From Timema cristinae (Eukaryota; Arthropoda; Insecta; Phasmatodea; Timematidae), in assembly GCA_039000515.1 (NCBI GenBank), contig JBCFYV010000223.1, positions 58,273-122,272 of the forward strand: 64,000 bases of DNA, given 5' to 3'. Positions 45,966-58,565 of the stretch are shown here, one piece after another. The notes beneath the pieces are model-generated. The model was not told where the DNA came from. It did no database searches and was given only the letters and a program-made list of their open reading frames with translations. How positions within the stretch are numbered: the stretch's first letter is position 1; every line of letters starts with the position of its first letter. A program made the position numbers and the translations under genes.

Positions 45966-47069
45966 ATAATAATAAAAAATAAAACAATTATAAAATTTAT
46001 ATATCTTCAAAAGAATTTTCCCTTAATCATTTAATAAAAATGCTTCGTGAGCGCGTTTTTTAGGTACTAAAATGTTCTTACTTTTAATCCCAAGAATTAG
46101 ATTTATTTGCTTTTTTTTTTTTAATGAAGGACGCTAAAAACTAAATTTTAAATTTTTTTAAAAACAAAATTGTAAAAATTTTTTTATAAAAGTACTGGTT
46201 TGAGCTTGGGTTCTTTTTGGTTTTTTTTAGTGATCACAATAATTAATTTAGTAAATTCATAAATCCATAGATAACACGCTCCCAATATCGCCTGTCATTA
46301 GTTTCAACATTTATTTATGATTAAAGGCGTGGTCATTGAATCCAATAGCTCTCAACTCAAACGATCGATTTCCTCTGGGTGTTTGCACAAGGCCTTCATT
46401 TTGTGAAACGACCGTGAACAAAGGGATTGAGGGTAATCTCCCTTCTAAAACCGCGCAAATCTCCCGACTGCAGTCCCTCGAAATTGAGGACTTAAACCAA
46501 ACTTTAACCCTCCCTACCCCCCCCTTCCAAATTGACACGAAACTTTACTCTAGTGCGGACCCTCCCTGGACCCTGAACATTTGTTTTTCCTTAATTGGGA
46601 CAGTCGATTTCTCGCCGGCTTGGGTTTTTCTTGCTTGTCTTGACAAGGTGAATCCATGACCAGTCCATCCAATTTTTCTCTTCCAATACACATTTTAACA
46701 AGTAAACATGGGGCGTGAAGATGGGAAAATAACCTCTCTTTTATTGGTCCATCTCAATGAATGATGTGGATTAGGGAGGCCTATTCCAGGTTCAAAATGG
46801 TAGATTTGATCAGGGTAATTCCTTGTTTAGTAACCAATATATTTAAACCATAGAGTTTTGAGTCTTAAATATTAGGTTTAAAGTCTTAGGTTAAGCTAGC
46901 TTGTAAGGTATGTACTGGTATATTAACAATCATTTAAAAAATCTACGTTTTCAATAGAAGTAAAACATACATATCATCTTTATAACACCCTAGTAACTGT
47001 TTTTATAATATTATAAACTTAAGCCTACACATTTTAATTTAGAAAATAAAAAACTGTTATTATGTATTT

Positions 47070-47072
<3 letters not shown>
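45966..47072. other. No recognisable gene
   Basis: AT-rich, apart from a more GC-rich patch at 46,320-46,660 that holds overlapping frames of 107 codons (plus) and 75 codons (minus). Neither shows a known motif, so both are left unassigned. Confidence 0.45.
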
Positions 47073-47104
<32 letters not shown>

Positions 47105-47118
47105 GTGTGTGTGTGTGT
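47073..47118. repeat. (TA)n(GT)n compound microsatellite
   Basis: About 30 bases of alternating T and A followed directly by about 15 bases of alternating G and T. Confidence 0.95.
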
Positions 47119-47544
47119 TACTTTGTATTTTGCAGGTTCTTCCTTTAAAATCACAACCAATAAGGTCATTGATACTAGCCCAGGCTGGTGCAATAGGTGT
47201 AATTTTACTCAAAATAATGTTTAATCCTCTCTTTAAAAGATTTGTGGTGTATTTGTCATCCCTGCTCGTTTGAATTAAAAATAATATAATAATTATGAGC
47301 TTTAATAATATCAATTATAAAAAAAAATTGAAATTTGGATGTCTAGATTAACTTATTTGTTTGTTCCAATTATCGGGTAGTTTATCAAGTAGTGGTTTTG
47401 GAATATTCCAATGATAAAAATTGACTTTCAAAAATATATTTTTAAAATAATTATCCTATAATCAAAACTAAAATTAGTTGGTTTATGTTCTTTTTTTCAT
47501 TTGGTAGACAAAAGGTTTTTTTACCGTGTGGTCCATCCAAATAT
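47119..47544. other. No recognisable gene
   Basis: AT-rich; nothing seen. Confidence 0.5.
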
Positions 47545-47650
47545 ATACGCTAGTGGGGTAAGGATGATTAAGGTTTAATTTAAAGGAGTTATACCTATAT
47601 TTGCGTGGAGGGAGGTGGGAAACATATTAGTTTAAAACCTTTTATAAATA
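47545..47650 (-). repeat. SINE body fragment
   Basis: The minus strand reads CCCTCCACGCAAATATAGG, then TATAACTCC, TTAAACCTT and CCTTACCCCACTAGCGTA, the same order as the bodies at 58.4, 62.3 and 63.8 kb. No head is attached. Confidence 0.75.
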
Positions 47651-48763
47651 GCTAGCTTGATTGAGAATGTAATTAATAAATATTACTCCTTTTATTTTAG
47701 AAGTATCTGATTATTATATAATAAATAAAAACTAGTGTGAGAATTTGTAGGTCGGACAGAAAAACATATGTGATATTTAGTAGAAAAATATAATGAATAT
47801 TTAAGACCATTTTTTTAACTTGTCTATTTAAATAAACCTCTTTTTTTTGTGGGTGTCTTTTGTTAGAAACTAATTTTATTCAATTTATCATAAAAAAAAA
47901 ACACATCAAACATTTTGGGTTTCACTTCATTTGCGTTTGAAAATTAGTCCATGAATGATAAATGTCCATATCTTTTAAAACTTTTAAAGGAAGGAAAACG
48001 TTAAAGTAGCGAAACATTCCTTTTTTAAAAATAATATTTTCATAAGCCACTAAAAAAAAAAAGAAGAGAGAAACTCTTTTCTCGTTCCATTTCATGCGTC
48101 ACATCCAATAATAAATTGGTTTTTATACACACCATTGAATGTATAGAGTGTTCTCAAAAAAAGCAAAACCAATACTTCTCATTCAGTTTATGAAATATGA
48201 CAGTACATTAAAAAAACCAACACGCAAACTTCTATAACAGAAAAACTAAACTGACATGATGGCACCGTATAAAGAAGACCCAGATCATTTGCAATGTTAC
48301 TTAATACACTCATTTTATGGATAGTTATTATTTAACTAAACAATGTCAATCATCGGGAGAAAAAAGGTAGGCCAAAAATGTATCATATCAGTTCCTTCGT
48401 CGATTCATTAAAATGTGTTTTCTCTCGATATAAGTTGACTATTTATAAAATTCTGAGTCAATGATCTGGTATTTTGCCAAAACACATTATGTACGGGATA
48501 ATATTCCATATTTTTTGGCCCCTACATTTCGATTAGGATTGTGCTCGATGAAAATGAGGAATACAAATTTGTTTTTTAACCAATTTTTTATATTTTTTAT
48601 TGATTTTTCATCAATTTACTATTCTGAGTTTTCAAATCTAAAGTGAATTTTTATACCAGGTGATACCTAAAATATTTCAGAAATTCAGTGTGGGTTCAAA
48701 CAATATTAGTACGAAGGTTGTGGGGTTATCGTTAAATTCCGCTGTTCTGGCATTAAATTATAT
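47651..48763. other. No recognisable gene
   Basis: AT-rich with A and T runs. A 61-codon frame at 48,461-48,646 has no motif. Confidence 0.5.
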
Positions 48764-48829
48764 TTTAAGTTTTGTGCTATTTATGTTTTGTGGATTTTAA
48801 CACACTCATATATTAGCACAAAACTTAAA
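48764..48829. repeat. Perfect 15-bp inverted repeat, 36-bp loop
   Basis: TTTAAGTTTTGTGCT (48,764-48,778) faces AGCACAAAACTTAAA (48,815-48,829). It could form a hairpin in DNA or RNA, or mark the end of a small palindromic element. Confidence 0.85.
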
Positions 48830-49259
48830 TGTAACTTAATCTAGGGCAGTGGCATTCAACATTAGCTACAATATTAAATTGTTTAAACTCACAAACAAAT
48901 TCTGAATTTATTTATCACCGATATCAAATATCCCTTATCTATAAAGGTTTAGGCATGATCTCATTATTAAAAATCAATAAAATATTAATATTTTGTTGAT
49001 AGAATGTATATATTAGTTGTGGGACTGTATTATTATTGTGGGCTGATTTTTCAGGAATGGGCTTTGTAGGTTGGGTTAGGTGGCGTCAAATAATTGTATC
49101 GGTTCTTTATAGCCCTGGATTGAGTTAGGAACTTATTTACATATACATTGGGATTTAGTTGATCAAGTTAAGTTAATGTAATTGAGATAGGATCCATCTG
49201 TTGTGACCGTATTTACATTCAAGAGTCCACTTCCTATCTTAAACCTTGATGTTACGTCC
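48830..49259. other. No recognisable gene
   Basis: AT-rich; nothing seen beyond chance frames. Confidence 0.5.
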
Positions 49260-49471
49260 CTACAGTAGCCCCATGGCTTCTTTGGTGCTGACTGACAGCT
49301 CACAGCTGACTTCTGACATAAACATTTAGGTATACTCATACTTTTTAACCTCAGAATGAGAGCTTCAAAACAAATTTTTTGCTGATTTTGGTTCCCCCCG
49401 TAGGGATACATAATTTGGTCTAGTAGTTTTCAAAGCAGTCAGCACCAAAAGAAGTCATGGGGCTACTGTAG
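49260..49471. repeat. Long inverted repeat, 35-bp arms, 141-bp loop
   Basis: The arm at 49,260-49,294 (starting CTACAGTAGCCCCATGGC) is matched in reverse complement by 49,436-49,471 (starting CAGTCAGCACC) with one substitution and one extra A. A minus-strand frame of 82 codons runs across it. It may be a small palindromic (MITE-like or hairpin) element. Confidence 0.85.
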
Positions 49472-50624
49472 CTATAGTGAAGACTTAAAACTTTTGATTT
49501 TATGGTCACTTGGCTTTTGAAAGGTTTGGGGAGCTTTAACCCCCCCGTGTGACGGGGAACACCACACCCGGGGAATTTTTATTTTCTCTCCACGGCACAT
49601 TTAATGAAATTGTACCAGTTCTTCCCACGGGGTATTTACAATTCTGGAGAAAAAGGCAAACTGCTTATACAACTGGGTTTGATGGAAATAACGATAGAAA
49701 ATACGGCTCCTGCTGCCTGTTCGTAAGCACGGAACCGTTTAAAGTTCCAAAATCTAGGTCTAAGCCAACGGAACTCTGGCAAAGAATTAAAAAAAAAACG
49801 TGGGTTTTAACCCTTGCCGGGTGTACTGGGGGTTTTTTTTTTTCCCAAACTCTTCCCATTTTTTCCACTCTTACTCCATAAAAGGGGGGGGAAAAAAAAA
49901 TCTAAATTTGAATTTTGTCATTTTACCACGAAATTGTGAAAAATATATACGCTTATAAATTTAAAGGGTTAAAGGGAGACTGGGTTTGAAAAAAAAACAA
50001 AAAAAATTTATCTTCCCTGGGCATGTTTGTGCCTTTCTTATTCCCTACCCACATCGGGGGGCCCTTACTAAAAGTCGGGTTCATATATCTAATTTTTCTG
50101 TGAGGGGAAGGCCTGGATTTTATTAAAACCAAATTTCTAAATTTTCCCCCCCTACCATACAAGCCAATGTGGTGAATTTTCCAAGAAAATTTAACCTCCC
50201 CTATCGCCCCCCTTAGTTTAAAATTGAAAGCGTGTAGTCAAACGCGTTTTTAAGACCAGTGGATTTAAATAAATTAGCTTTCCCCGAAATAAGTGATGTA
50301 TTTCACACTGGTTGGCGGTGTAGCCCATTAAAAAAAAACAATCGTTTTATTATGGGCGAAGAACAATTTGAAAATTCAAACATTTTTTTTTTGCGGCTAA
50401 CATTTTTAAAATTAACCTATTTTTTGTGAATTTTTTTTTTATTTAAATATTAAAACAAAAAGGGGCAACTGCAATAACATGGCTCTATCATGAAAATTTA
50501 AAAAAGTTTTATTAACTTTTAGTAAAAAACCAAATACTGTCCTTACCAAAATCAAGATATAGTTCATTTTTTTTTACATTTTTTTGGAAAGTTTTGTTGT
50601 AAAATGCTAATTTTAAAAAACAGT
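49472..50624. other. No recognisable gene; homopolymer-inflated
   Basis: A plus frame of 110 codons at 49,549-49,881 overlaps a minus frame of 67 codons. No motif was recognised in either. Confidence 0.45.
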
Positions 50625-50775
50625 GGGGAATGCCAGGCCACCACCCGTGGGTTTGGAAAACCACGTTAAACTGTAGGTCCCCATTTTAAAACTCCAATCA
50701 CCCTACCAAACATTAGGTAAGTGCGTATAACCGAACGGGGGTAGAAGACCCCGGGGCAAAAAAATTTAAAAATTA
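50625..50775 (+). repeat. SINE body and tail
   Basis: Second copy of the unit at 45,805: GAATGCCAGGCCACCACC, GTTTGGAAAACCACGTTAAAC, TGTAGGTCCCC, then CCCTACCAAACATTAGG and GCGTATAACCGAACGGGGGT. An A-rich tail follows. Confidence 0.8.
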
Positions 50776-51397
50776 AAATTTTTAAACACCCTGTACATGG
50801 CAGAATAAAAAAAAATTATCTGAAAATATTAAAAATACTTGGAAGGTACAATTTAAACATATTATTATTATTATTATTATTTATTTTTTTTTCTAAAAAA
50901 AAAAATCTAAATCTATTTTTAAATTTTAGCAAATAATGCTTTTTAGTAAGATTTAAAACCCCCACGTTCTAAAACTGTTTCTAGCATCTCAAAAAAAATA
51001 CTTTGGTTTTTCGTGAAAATAAAACACAAAGCCGAAAGGGTGGGGAAAAAAAAAAAAAACCAGAGATGAATGCACTAAACAAGAGAGACAAAAGTAGGTC
51101 TATTTTTGGGGCCCCTCCAACTAAAAACACTTATTTCTTTTCATTTTACCCGAGATGGAAGCGCGGATATGGATTGGTTGTAATTCAATCACGTTCCGAA
51201 TTAAATCTCTTCTTTTCAAAGTCGACATTTTTTGTCCCGTTGTTTTTTTGTGTCGTTCGGTAATCTGGGCTGTAGAATAATAGCCGGGGGCTTTTAAGAA
51301 AATAGCGGGGGGGGGAAGGAATTATGCTTTCCCCCCGTTTCGGAAATATTTAAAAAATAAAATAACAAAAATTTTTAATTAATAAAAATAATAAAAA
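50776..51397. other. No recognisable gene
   Basis: AT-rich with a short (ATT)n run near 50,863-50,885. An 86-codon plus frame at 51,003-51,263 has no motif. Confidence 0.45.
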
Positions 51398-51590
51398 TAT
51401 TAACCGGTTATCCCGTTCGGGGTTTTTATTTAAAAACAATTCCTAATGGAAAAAGGAAAGGGAGGGGTTATTAGAGGAGTAACCCGCATTTGCGTGGAGG
51501 GAGAGGGAAAACATTTTTAGGAAAAAAAACCCCCCCCGTTCACCCAACCGAGATTTTTAACCTCGATCCCCCGTTTCGCGGCGAGCTCAG
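51398..51590 (-). repeat. SINE copy with tail, body and head
   Basis: Read on the minus strand: the B-box-like region GAGGTTAAAAATCTCGGTTG, then CCCTCTCCCTCCACGCAAAT, then the tail hairpin CCCGAACGGGATAACCGG next to an A/T-rich end. Confidence 0.75.
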
Positions 51591-51699
51591 CGCGCAAAAC
51601 GCGTTTCCAAACAAAGCCCGAGGCGGGTTTTTTTTAAATTAAGATGAAAAGTTTAGTCCCACGTTTACCCGGTCAGACTGTTCACATTTTAATACGCTA

Positions 51700-51880
51700 A
51701 GGGAGGAGAGATGTTAAAAAAAAGTTTTAAGGAAAAATGTTCCTAAATTTGAGTTGAGGAAGATGGGAAATAATTATTTAAAAAAAATAGCTTTGTTTTA
51801 CCCCCAGTAGGGATTTGTACTCAACTCACCTTCAAGAAGAAGCTAAGACTAGTGAGCCTGAAAAATTTATACAGTGGGCC
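51700..51880 (-). repeat. Degraded SINE copy
   Basis: The minus strand has a B-box-like GAGTACAAATCCCTACTGGG and, further on, body words ending in a CTCCTCCCTTAGCGTATT-type stretch. The head is weak. Confidence 0.55.
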
Positions 51881-54800
51881 AATAGTAGGGTTTTTAAAAC
51901 ATTATTTATTTAGTTTTTTTAGAGAAAAAATTAATTTTTTTTAATTTTTACATTTTTCTTTTGTTAGGGTCTAAATGGATTGAAAGGAAAATTGAAAATT
52001 TTCCATTTTTTTGTAAAAAATTTTTCAATCCCAAAACCCAGAACATTTCTTTTTAAAAAATTAACTAAAAAATTAAAAATTGTTTTTCTTTCTAATAGTT
52101 TTTTGGGTTTATCTTGTTTTTGGGGCTAACATTACATTTTTTTAAGGTAGAAAAATCGATGTGGGTTGAGAACGTTGCTACAGTTTATTTTTCATTAGAA
52201 ATTCTTTTATAAAAAAAAAAATTTTTTTTTTTGCTGCCCACATTGAAAAAACCTTTTAAATTTTTTTACAGTTTTTTATTTATAGATTTATTGAAAATGC
52301 CTATCAAAATTGACTTCTGAAAAAATCACATGACTTGACGGTAATAGGTGAAAGTATATCTATTTAATTTTTATAGCTGTTAGGATAAGGTTATTTTTAT
52401 TATTATTTTTATTTTTATTATTATTTATTATTTATTAGCCCGCGTCACTACCCGGGGGGTTAACGCCCCCTTACCAATAGAAAAGGGTGGGGTTGTGAGA
52501 GAAAGGGAGGCCCTACGTTTCCCCTAAAATCCGAACCTGGAGGAGGCCGGGGCCCTTTCCCACATTACAAATGTCTTGTAAAGGGGAAGGAAGGGTTTGG
52601 TAACAGATAAATCTTTTAGATAATGTTCTTCCCGGAAAAAATTGAACTGTATCTGAATATTAAAAACACATCCCGGGTCCCAATTCTAATTCTATGCACA
52701 TTTTCGCAATTATGCAAAATATAAATTTAGGTTTTATAATGATTGAACCCAAAGCCAAAAAAAAATTTCAATATATTTTTAACAACAAATTAAAAATTAA
52801 TTGCTACTTCCCAAAAAAAAAAATTTTTGCACCAAAAAAAAAGTTGGGTTTAGGGAAGGTTTAAAACACTTTTTCTCGACATTGAGGCTGGGTTCAACTC
52901 CAACCCCACTTTCACTGATCACATCTTTAAATGTAATATGTAACCGGGGTGATATTTAAGCCAGTTATCTAAAATCCACTATTTTTCCCTGTCCTCAACA
53001 GGCGAAAAATGGGAAAAATAGTGTAGCTTAGTCCTCGAGCTAAAAAATTAGTGGGGGGGCTGCTCCAAAAATTGTCAGGCCTTTGTTAAAAATTTGTGAA
53101 AGGGTAAAAAAAAAAAAATACAAAAAAAAATTTATTCAGGAAATGATAAAACTTAACAAAAAAACCCAAAATTTTTTTACTACTTTAACTTTGATTGTTA
53201 CAGTTCAAACTTATCTATTCATTTTAAAATGAAATCCATTCTTCTTTAATTTTAGCAAAAATTCAATAATTTTCTCCCTACTCTGGAGAGAATTGAGGAA
53301 ATTTTTCTCCATTGAAAGTAATGCAAGCGTAAAATTGTTTTTTGAATAAAAGAAAAAAAAAAAAAAAAATCAAATAGAATCTGGAAACAAAAAAATAATC
53401 TAACTCACCCTCCTAGACTTTTTCACATTCAAGAATAAGGACCCCGGTTTTTTAACACAAACTTTTGCTGATAAAAAAAAAACTTCCTTCCACCATCACG
53501 CCAAGCCAGAACGCGTTAGCAAACAGTGCTCTCTCTACCGGCAGTCCCGCCTTCCTCCTCACACTTTTTTTTATTTTTGGAATGAAGTCCCCCACCCCTT
53601 CCCGGGGCTCCCCTCCCCCCAAAAAATATAGGGAAAATTGGTTTTTACAAAGGACGTGAACTACGTATCCGGTCGTTAAAAAAATTTGGCTGTCGAGTGG
53701 AGTGGTCTTTAAAACCCCAAAAATGGGGGGAACATGGGTTTCGACCGGCCATTTTTTTTTCCTTTGGGCTCCCCCATACCCCTCCACCTTCACATGACTG
53801 TCTCTTTTCTTTTCGTTTTAAGCGGCGACAAATCCAACGGGAGCCCAAAACATCCAGTAAAATTCTTTTTAGTCGTTTAGCGTTCCCCTTCTGGGGAAAT
53901 TTCCCCAGTGTTTTAAAAGGGAATGGGCCCATTGAAAATGGGCATTGAAAATTTAGGGTTGGGAGAAATTTTGACCCTCCACCCCCCCCCCCTGAAAATT
54001 TATTTTGACCCCCTCCCCCCTCCTTCGAAGGGTTTGGACTCCTCAAAGTGGGGGCCCCAAATTTATACCTTTCCCCTATTTCTCTGTCATGGGCCCATTT
54101 TCTGGGCAAATTGTGGAGTGACTTTCTTAGATCTTTGCGGACCCAAAGCAATTTTTTACTATAAAATTACTATTTTAAATTATTTTTTTTTATTTTTTTT
54201 TTTTATTTTATTTATTATTTTTTTTTATTTATTTTTATATAAACCGCGCCCTTAAAAATCTGTTGGGGTTTTATACCCCCACTTACGCAAATTGTGTTAA
54301 AGGGTTTGGGGGGTTTTGTGGGGGTAAAATTGAGGACCAAAGGTTTAACGGGGGGAATCCCAAACCACGGTGCAGTTTCCCCTATATTATTAGGGGTTTT
54401 ATTTATAGGTATTTATAATATATTTTTCCAAAATTTAAAACCAGCTGCATATCAGATGATTTTAAAGTTTTTAAAGGGAAAAGGGGTATCGAAACAAATT
54501 AATCGAAAAATTTTACTCATTAAAAAGTACGGGAAAGGGAAAAATTTATTGTATTGTACTATTTATCAAAAGGAAAATATCGAAAAACACTAATTTAGGG
54601 ATTTATCAAAACCACATAAACTTGTTTGCTTCGCCCCTGTTGGGGTTTTTCTTTTAAATTTTGGGGGACCCCAAAAAAAGGATTATTTTTTTTTATTTTA
54701 TGAGGGTTTTGTGTTATTGATAAAGGGAAAGGGGGTTTTTGGGGGTGGGCCACCCCACCCCGTCACCCGGTTCAGATATCGGGTTTGTGTTTAAATAAAA

Positions 54801-56689
54801 AAAAAAATGAAAAAACAAAAAATTAATTTAGGATGGATCTAAAAGAAAATTAAAATGTTTGAGTTTTTTTCTTGCTTTCATTCAGAAAATGAGTGAGAAT
54901 TGGGGAAAATAGTGTCATTTGTTCTTCCCCCAAACAACCCCCCTTGGTAAAATTTAATGCTTTGAATGAGTGAAAAATAGCAAAAAAAATTTTTTTTTTT
55001 TTTTCGTTATGTTTCTGCCCCCGGGAAAAGTGTAAAGTCCTAATATCAAAAAAAAGTATCGGAAAAAAGGGGAAAAATTTTAGTAAAAGAATATAATATC
55101 GAATAAAAAATATCAAATATTTAGAAAAAGTATCGTTTAACATTTTGGGGAAAACTTTTTAAAAAAAAGGGTTTTGAAGTTGGGGAGGGGTTTTATATTT
55201 AAAAGTTAATATTTAGATAGATTTCACTGGGAAAATATATATATATAAAAAAAAAAGTTAAATTATGGTTTAAAAACATTTTTTTAAAAAATTTGTAGAT
55301 GTCCCAAAAAGGGGGGGATTAAAAAATCAAACTGTATATTTTCCCATGTATTCTGGGGGAAAAAACATTATTGTCAAATTGAACATTTAAAACCCTTTTT
55401 TCTAAAAAAATTCCCAACTAGACCAAAAAAAAAGTTGATAAAAGGGGTCAAAAACCTTTAGAGTGACAGGGTTAAAAATATAAATAAAAAAACTTTTAAG
55501 GTAAAATATAAATTTTTAAAAAAACAATGCTCAGGCCCAAAATAGGGTTGTGAAAATAAAAGAATAAATTTGAAGTTTAACATTGCCAAAAAAATTTAAT
55601 GAAGAAAATTCAATTTGATGTGGAATAATCAAAGGATTTTATCTATTTTTCCCTTTTTCATTAACCCCTTTTTGATATGCAGCACATCCATACACGGACT
55701 CGTCATTGCCTTAGATGAGGGTAAACCCTTTTTCTTAAGTTGGGGAAACTATTAAACCCCTAAATTTGAGGGAAAACGATAAATGTACTCAAAAAAAAGG
55801 AAAAAAAAAAATTTACCCTTTTTAAAATTTCGAAAATGGGTGGCTGGAGAGTAAAGGGGCAATGAAACGGCTGTTTGCAAATCACGGGGAAAAAGCCCCT
55901 TTTAAAAAATAAGTTACTTTCCGAAAAAAATAAACCCAATGCGGTTTTTTTTTTAAATCAAAGGGGGTAAATTATCTTTTTTTTTTTTTCCCTGCTTCGG
56001 GGTTTTGAAATAAAAACCCCCCCAAAAGACATGTAAATTTTTTATTTGTTTGCTTTTTTTTTGTCTTTATTGATGTGCGGAAAAATTTTACCAGTAGGTT
56101 ACTATAAAACCCCCCTTTTTTTAAAACCCAGAAAAAAAAAGGAGGTTAATTTATTTTAAAACAAAGAAAAATTTATATTTTTAATTTAAAGAAAAACAAA
56201 AAAAAATTTTTTTTGTTATTTGCATACTCAAACCACCCAAAAAAGTTTTTTAGGGGAGAAAATTTAAAATTTTTTTAACCTCCATTTAAAAAGAGATGGA
56301 AATGAAAATAGTTTTTTTTTGAATCTGTTCTAGAAGTTTACAGTTTTAAATTAATACCTAAGGGAAGTTGAGGAGTCTGTTGGTTTTTTATCTGTTTTTT
56401 GGAAATTTTTAAAAAGGGTTTCCTATCTCACTGATTGGGGCCCTTTTTTGCCCAGTGTAACAGAGTAGGGGTTTTTTGTATGAGAAGGGTATCTTAAAAA
56501 AAGGCCCCCTAGGTGGTTTTTCTTTATAAGGGAAGCTTTTTTAAATTTTAATTTTTATTTTTTTATTTGTGGGCCAAACAACGTTTCATTTGTAAATTAC
56601 AAGAAACCCTAAAAGGGGACAAATTTTTAAAGGAAAAAAATTAAAAAATCTTCAAAAGAAAGGATGGTAAATAACAGTATAGGAACATG
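51881..56689. other. No recognisable gene; homopolymer-inflated block
   Basis: Dense A, T, G and C runs. A T-rich stretch lies at 54,178-54,240 and an ATT run at about 52,400-52,440. Frames of 82-168 codons at 53.45-54.6 kb overlap on both strands, are built on G/C runs and have no motif. Confidence 0.5.
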
Positions 56690-56780
56690 TCCCAAAGTTT
56701 CCCTATCCGTGATCGAACCCTGGTCTCTCGAGTTGAGTTTTAAAAAATTTATAGCTCACAAAACTGTCCCCCCAAAGTGG
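56690..56780 (-). repeat. tRNA-derived SINE head
   Basis: The minus strand has GGGTTCGATCACGG, a B-box, preceded by a T/A-rich stretch and a TGAGCTATA-like A-box remnant. No body was seen. Confidence 0.6.
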
Positions 56781-57029
56781 CTTTTAAAAGGAAAAAAAAA
56801 ATTACATTAAATCGTTTCTACAGTCCAAAAGAAAAACCCTTTATAAAATACTTTTCTGCTATTTTGCGGTTCACATTTATAAAATTTTTTTTTTTATGAT
56901 TAGTGTTTTTTTATAGGTATTGATAATATCTATTAAAAGTGACAGTGCAGATCACATGACCTGATGTATGAATACATGAAAGCTATTTTTAGCACCAGGT
57001 TTCACCATACAGTTGGGCTGTACGCACAC

Positions 57030-57225
57030 AGTGTGTACACATTAAGCTAATGTGTTAGGGATTAGAAAGGTTGAATGTTGCTTGAAGGGAGAGTGTAAAA
57101 TATTTTAGTAAAAATCTCCTCAGTACACGCGACCAGGATTCGAACAGTCATTTACACGTCTTGGCAGTCCAGTCTATTGCGAGAGTGACGCTTAGATCAT
57201 TCTACCCCCGAACCCGGTCACGTGG
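57030..57225 (-). repeat. SINE copy with clear tRNA-like head
   Basis: The minus strand reads GATCTAAGCGTCACTCTCGC (A-box side), then GTTCGAATCC (57,145-57,136), a canonical B-box, then GTGTACTGAGGAG, ACACTCTCCCTTCAAGCAA, CAACCTTTC and CCTAACACATTAGC. This is the clearest head in the family. Confidence 0.85.
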
Positions 57226-58429
57226 AGTATACCTAGTAGCTTTCATATCAGATAAGGCTTTTTCATTATGGAAATTGGACTCTACACTTCCTTTGGAGGT
57301 TCTCATTTCAATTACTAACTGGAGCATTTAGAGTGTTATAGCCGTGGGGGGTTTTGTGGGTGGGTGCGGTGTTGTGATAGGTCAGCCCTTCTAGAATACC
57401 GGACATGTCGGAGCAAAAAGTAGCTTTCCCATTAGCACAGTGAAGTGAAAACACTGAAACTCACCTGGATCCCAAGTAACGTCACATAAGTTGGTCCAAC
57501 TTTTTGGACCCCAGGAGTCACGTGGGTCTAAGGGATTAGTCTCGTCTTGTTTGATCTACCGGTGAAGGGTTGGTCAAGTTTCTAATCTAGGGCAGGATGA
57601 ACTGAGGTGGTATTCCACAATTATTGATTTAATCGGTGTAGATTTCCAATACCCTCTATGGACTATTGCTGCTGCATTTCATTCTTTGTTCTCTTCATCT
57701 ATATCCTTATGAAAAAAAATTGTTGATTAAGGTAAGCGAAAAGTCTCTTCTGATTTTATGGTTTCGGATAGGTGAGGATTTGAACTTCGTCCGGTGAATT
57801 TAAAGTTTTTTTCCCCAATCTTTCTAACGCAAATTCCCGGGTTTACAATTTCTTTAATTTATATTTCTATCTTCTCCCCTTTTATAATGAAAATGTGTGT
57901 ATATTTTGGGAAAGGGTAATAAGACCTGGATCACAAAAAATAATTGGGGTTAACGCAATGTTGAAAAAAAAACCTTGATTAAAATTTTCTAGGATGTATC
58001 TTGGGGTTTATAGTTCAAGTACATATACATTATTTTAAAAAAACTATTTTAATAATGTTCATATTTGATTTGGTAAGTAGTATTAAATGAAAAAAAACTA
58101 TATCCTCATTATTTTTATTTTTTTTTTCTCTTCTCCATATTTGATTATTAGCTTAGTCTTCTCTGGCGACATGTTTCTGTGTTATTATTGATATTACACC
58201 ATATTCAGGTTTTATTTTTGATAAAGATGGATATTCTGTTAAATTACTTATTATCTAATAATATTTTTTTAAAACAGAATATCATATTAAGGTAATTATA
58301 GGATTGTTAATTTAAGGGGATTATTTATTTTTTATTTCCTAAAATTTATCTTATATTATCTATATACTATTTTCATTAACAATGTTTAAATTTATTAATC
58401 TTACAATTTTATTGTCATATCCTCTCTCC
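57226..58429. other. No recognisable gene
   Basis: AT-rich; nothing beyond a weak B-box-like word near 57,777-57,795 on the minus strand. Confidence 0.45.
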
Positions 58430-58565
58430 ACGAAAATTGGGTTTATCCCCTCTAAATTCAACCTTTCCCATTTCTAACCATTGTCGTAACAAATATTTAA
58501 GCGTATAACCCGAACGGGTTTAGCAATTACGCAGTGCAAAGTATTATTAATACAATACCGAAACA
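58430..58565 (+). repeat. SINE body and tail
   Basis: CTCTCTCCACGAAAATTGGG, TCTAAATTCAACCTTTCCCA, then GCGTATAACCCGAACGGGTT and GCAGTGC, followed by a TTAATA-type tail. No head is attached. Confidence 0.8.

Noticed and set aside
53452..54593. Frames of 97-168 codons on both strands
   Set aside because: They overlap each other in homopolymer-inflated DNA and carry no family motif.
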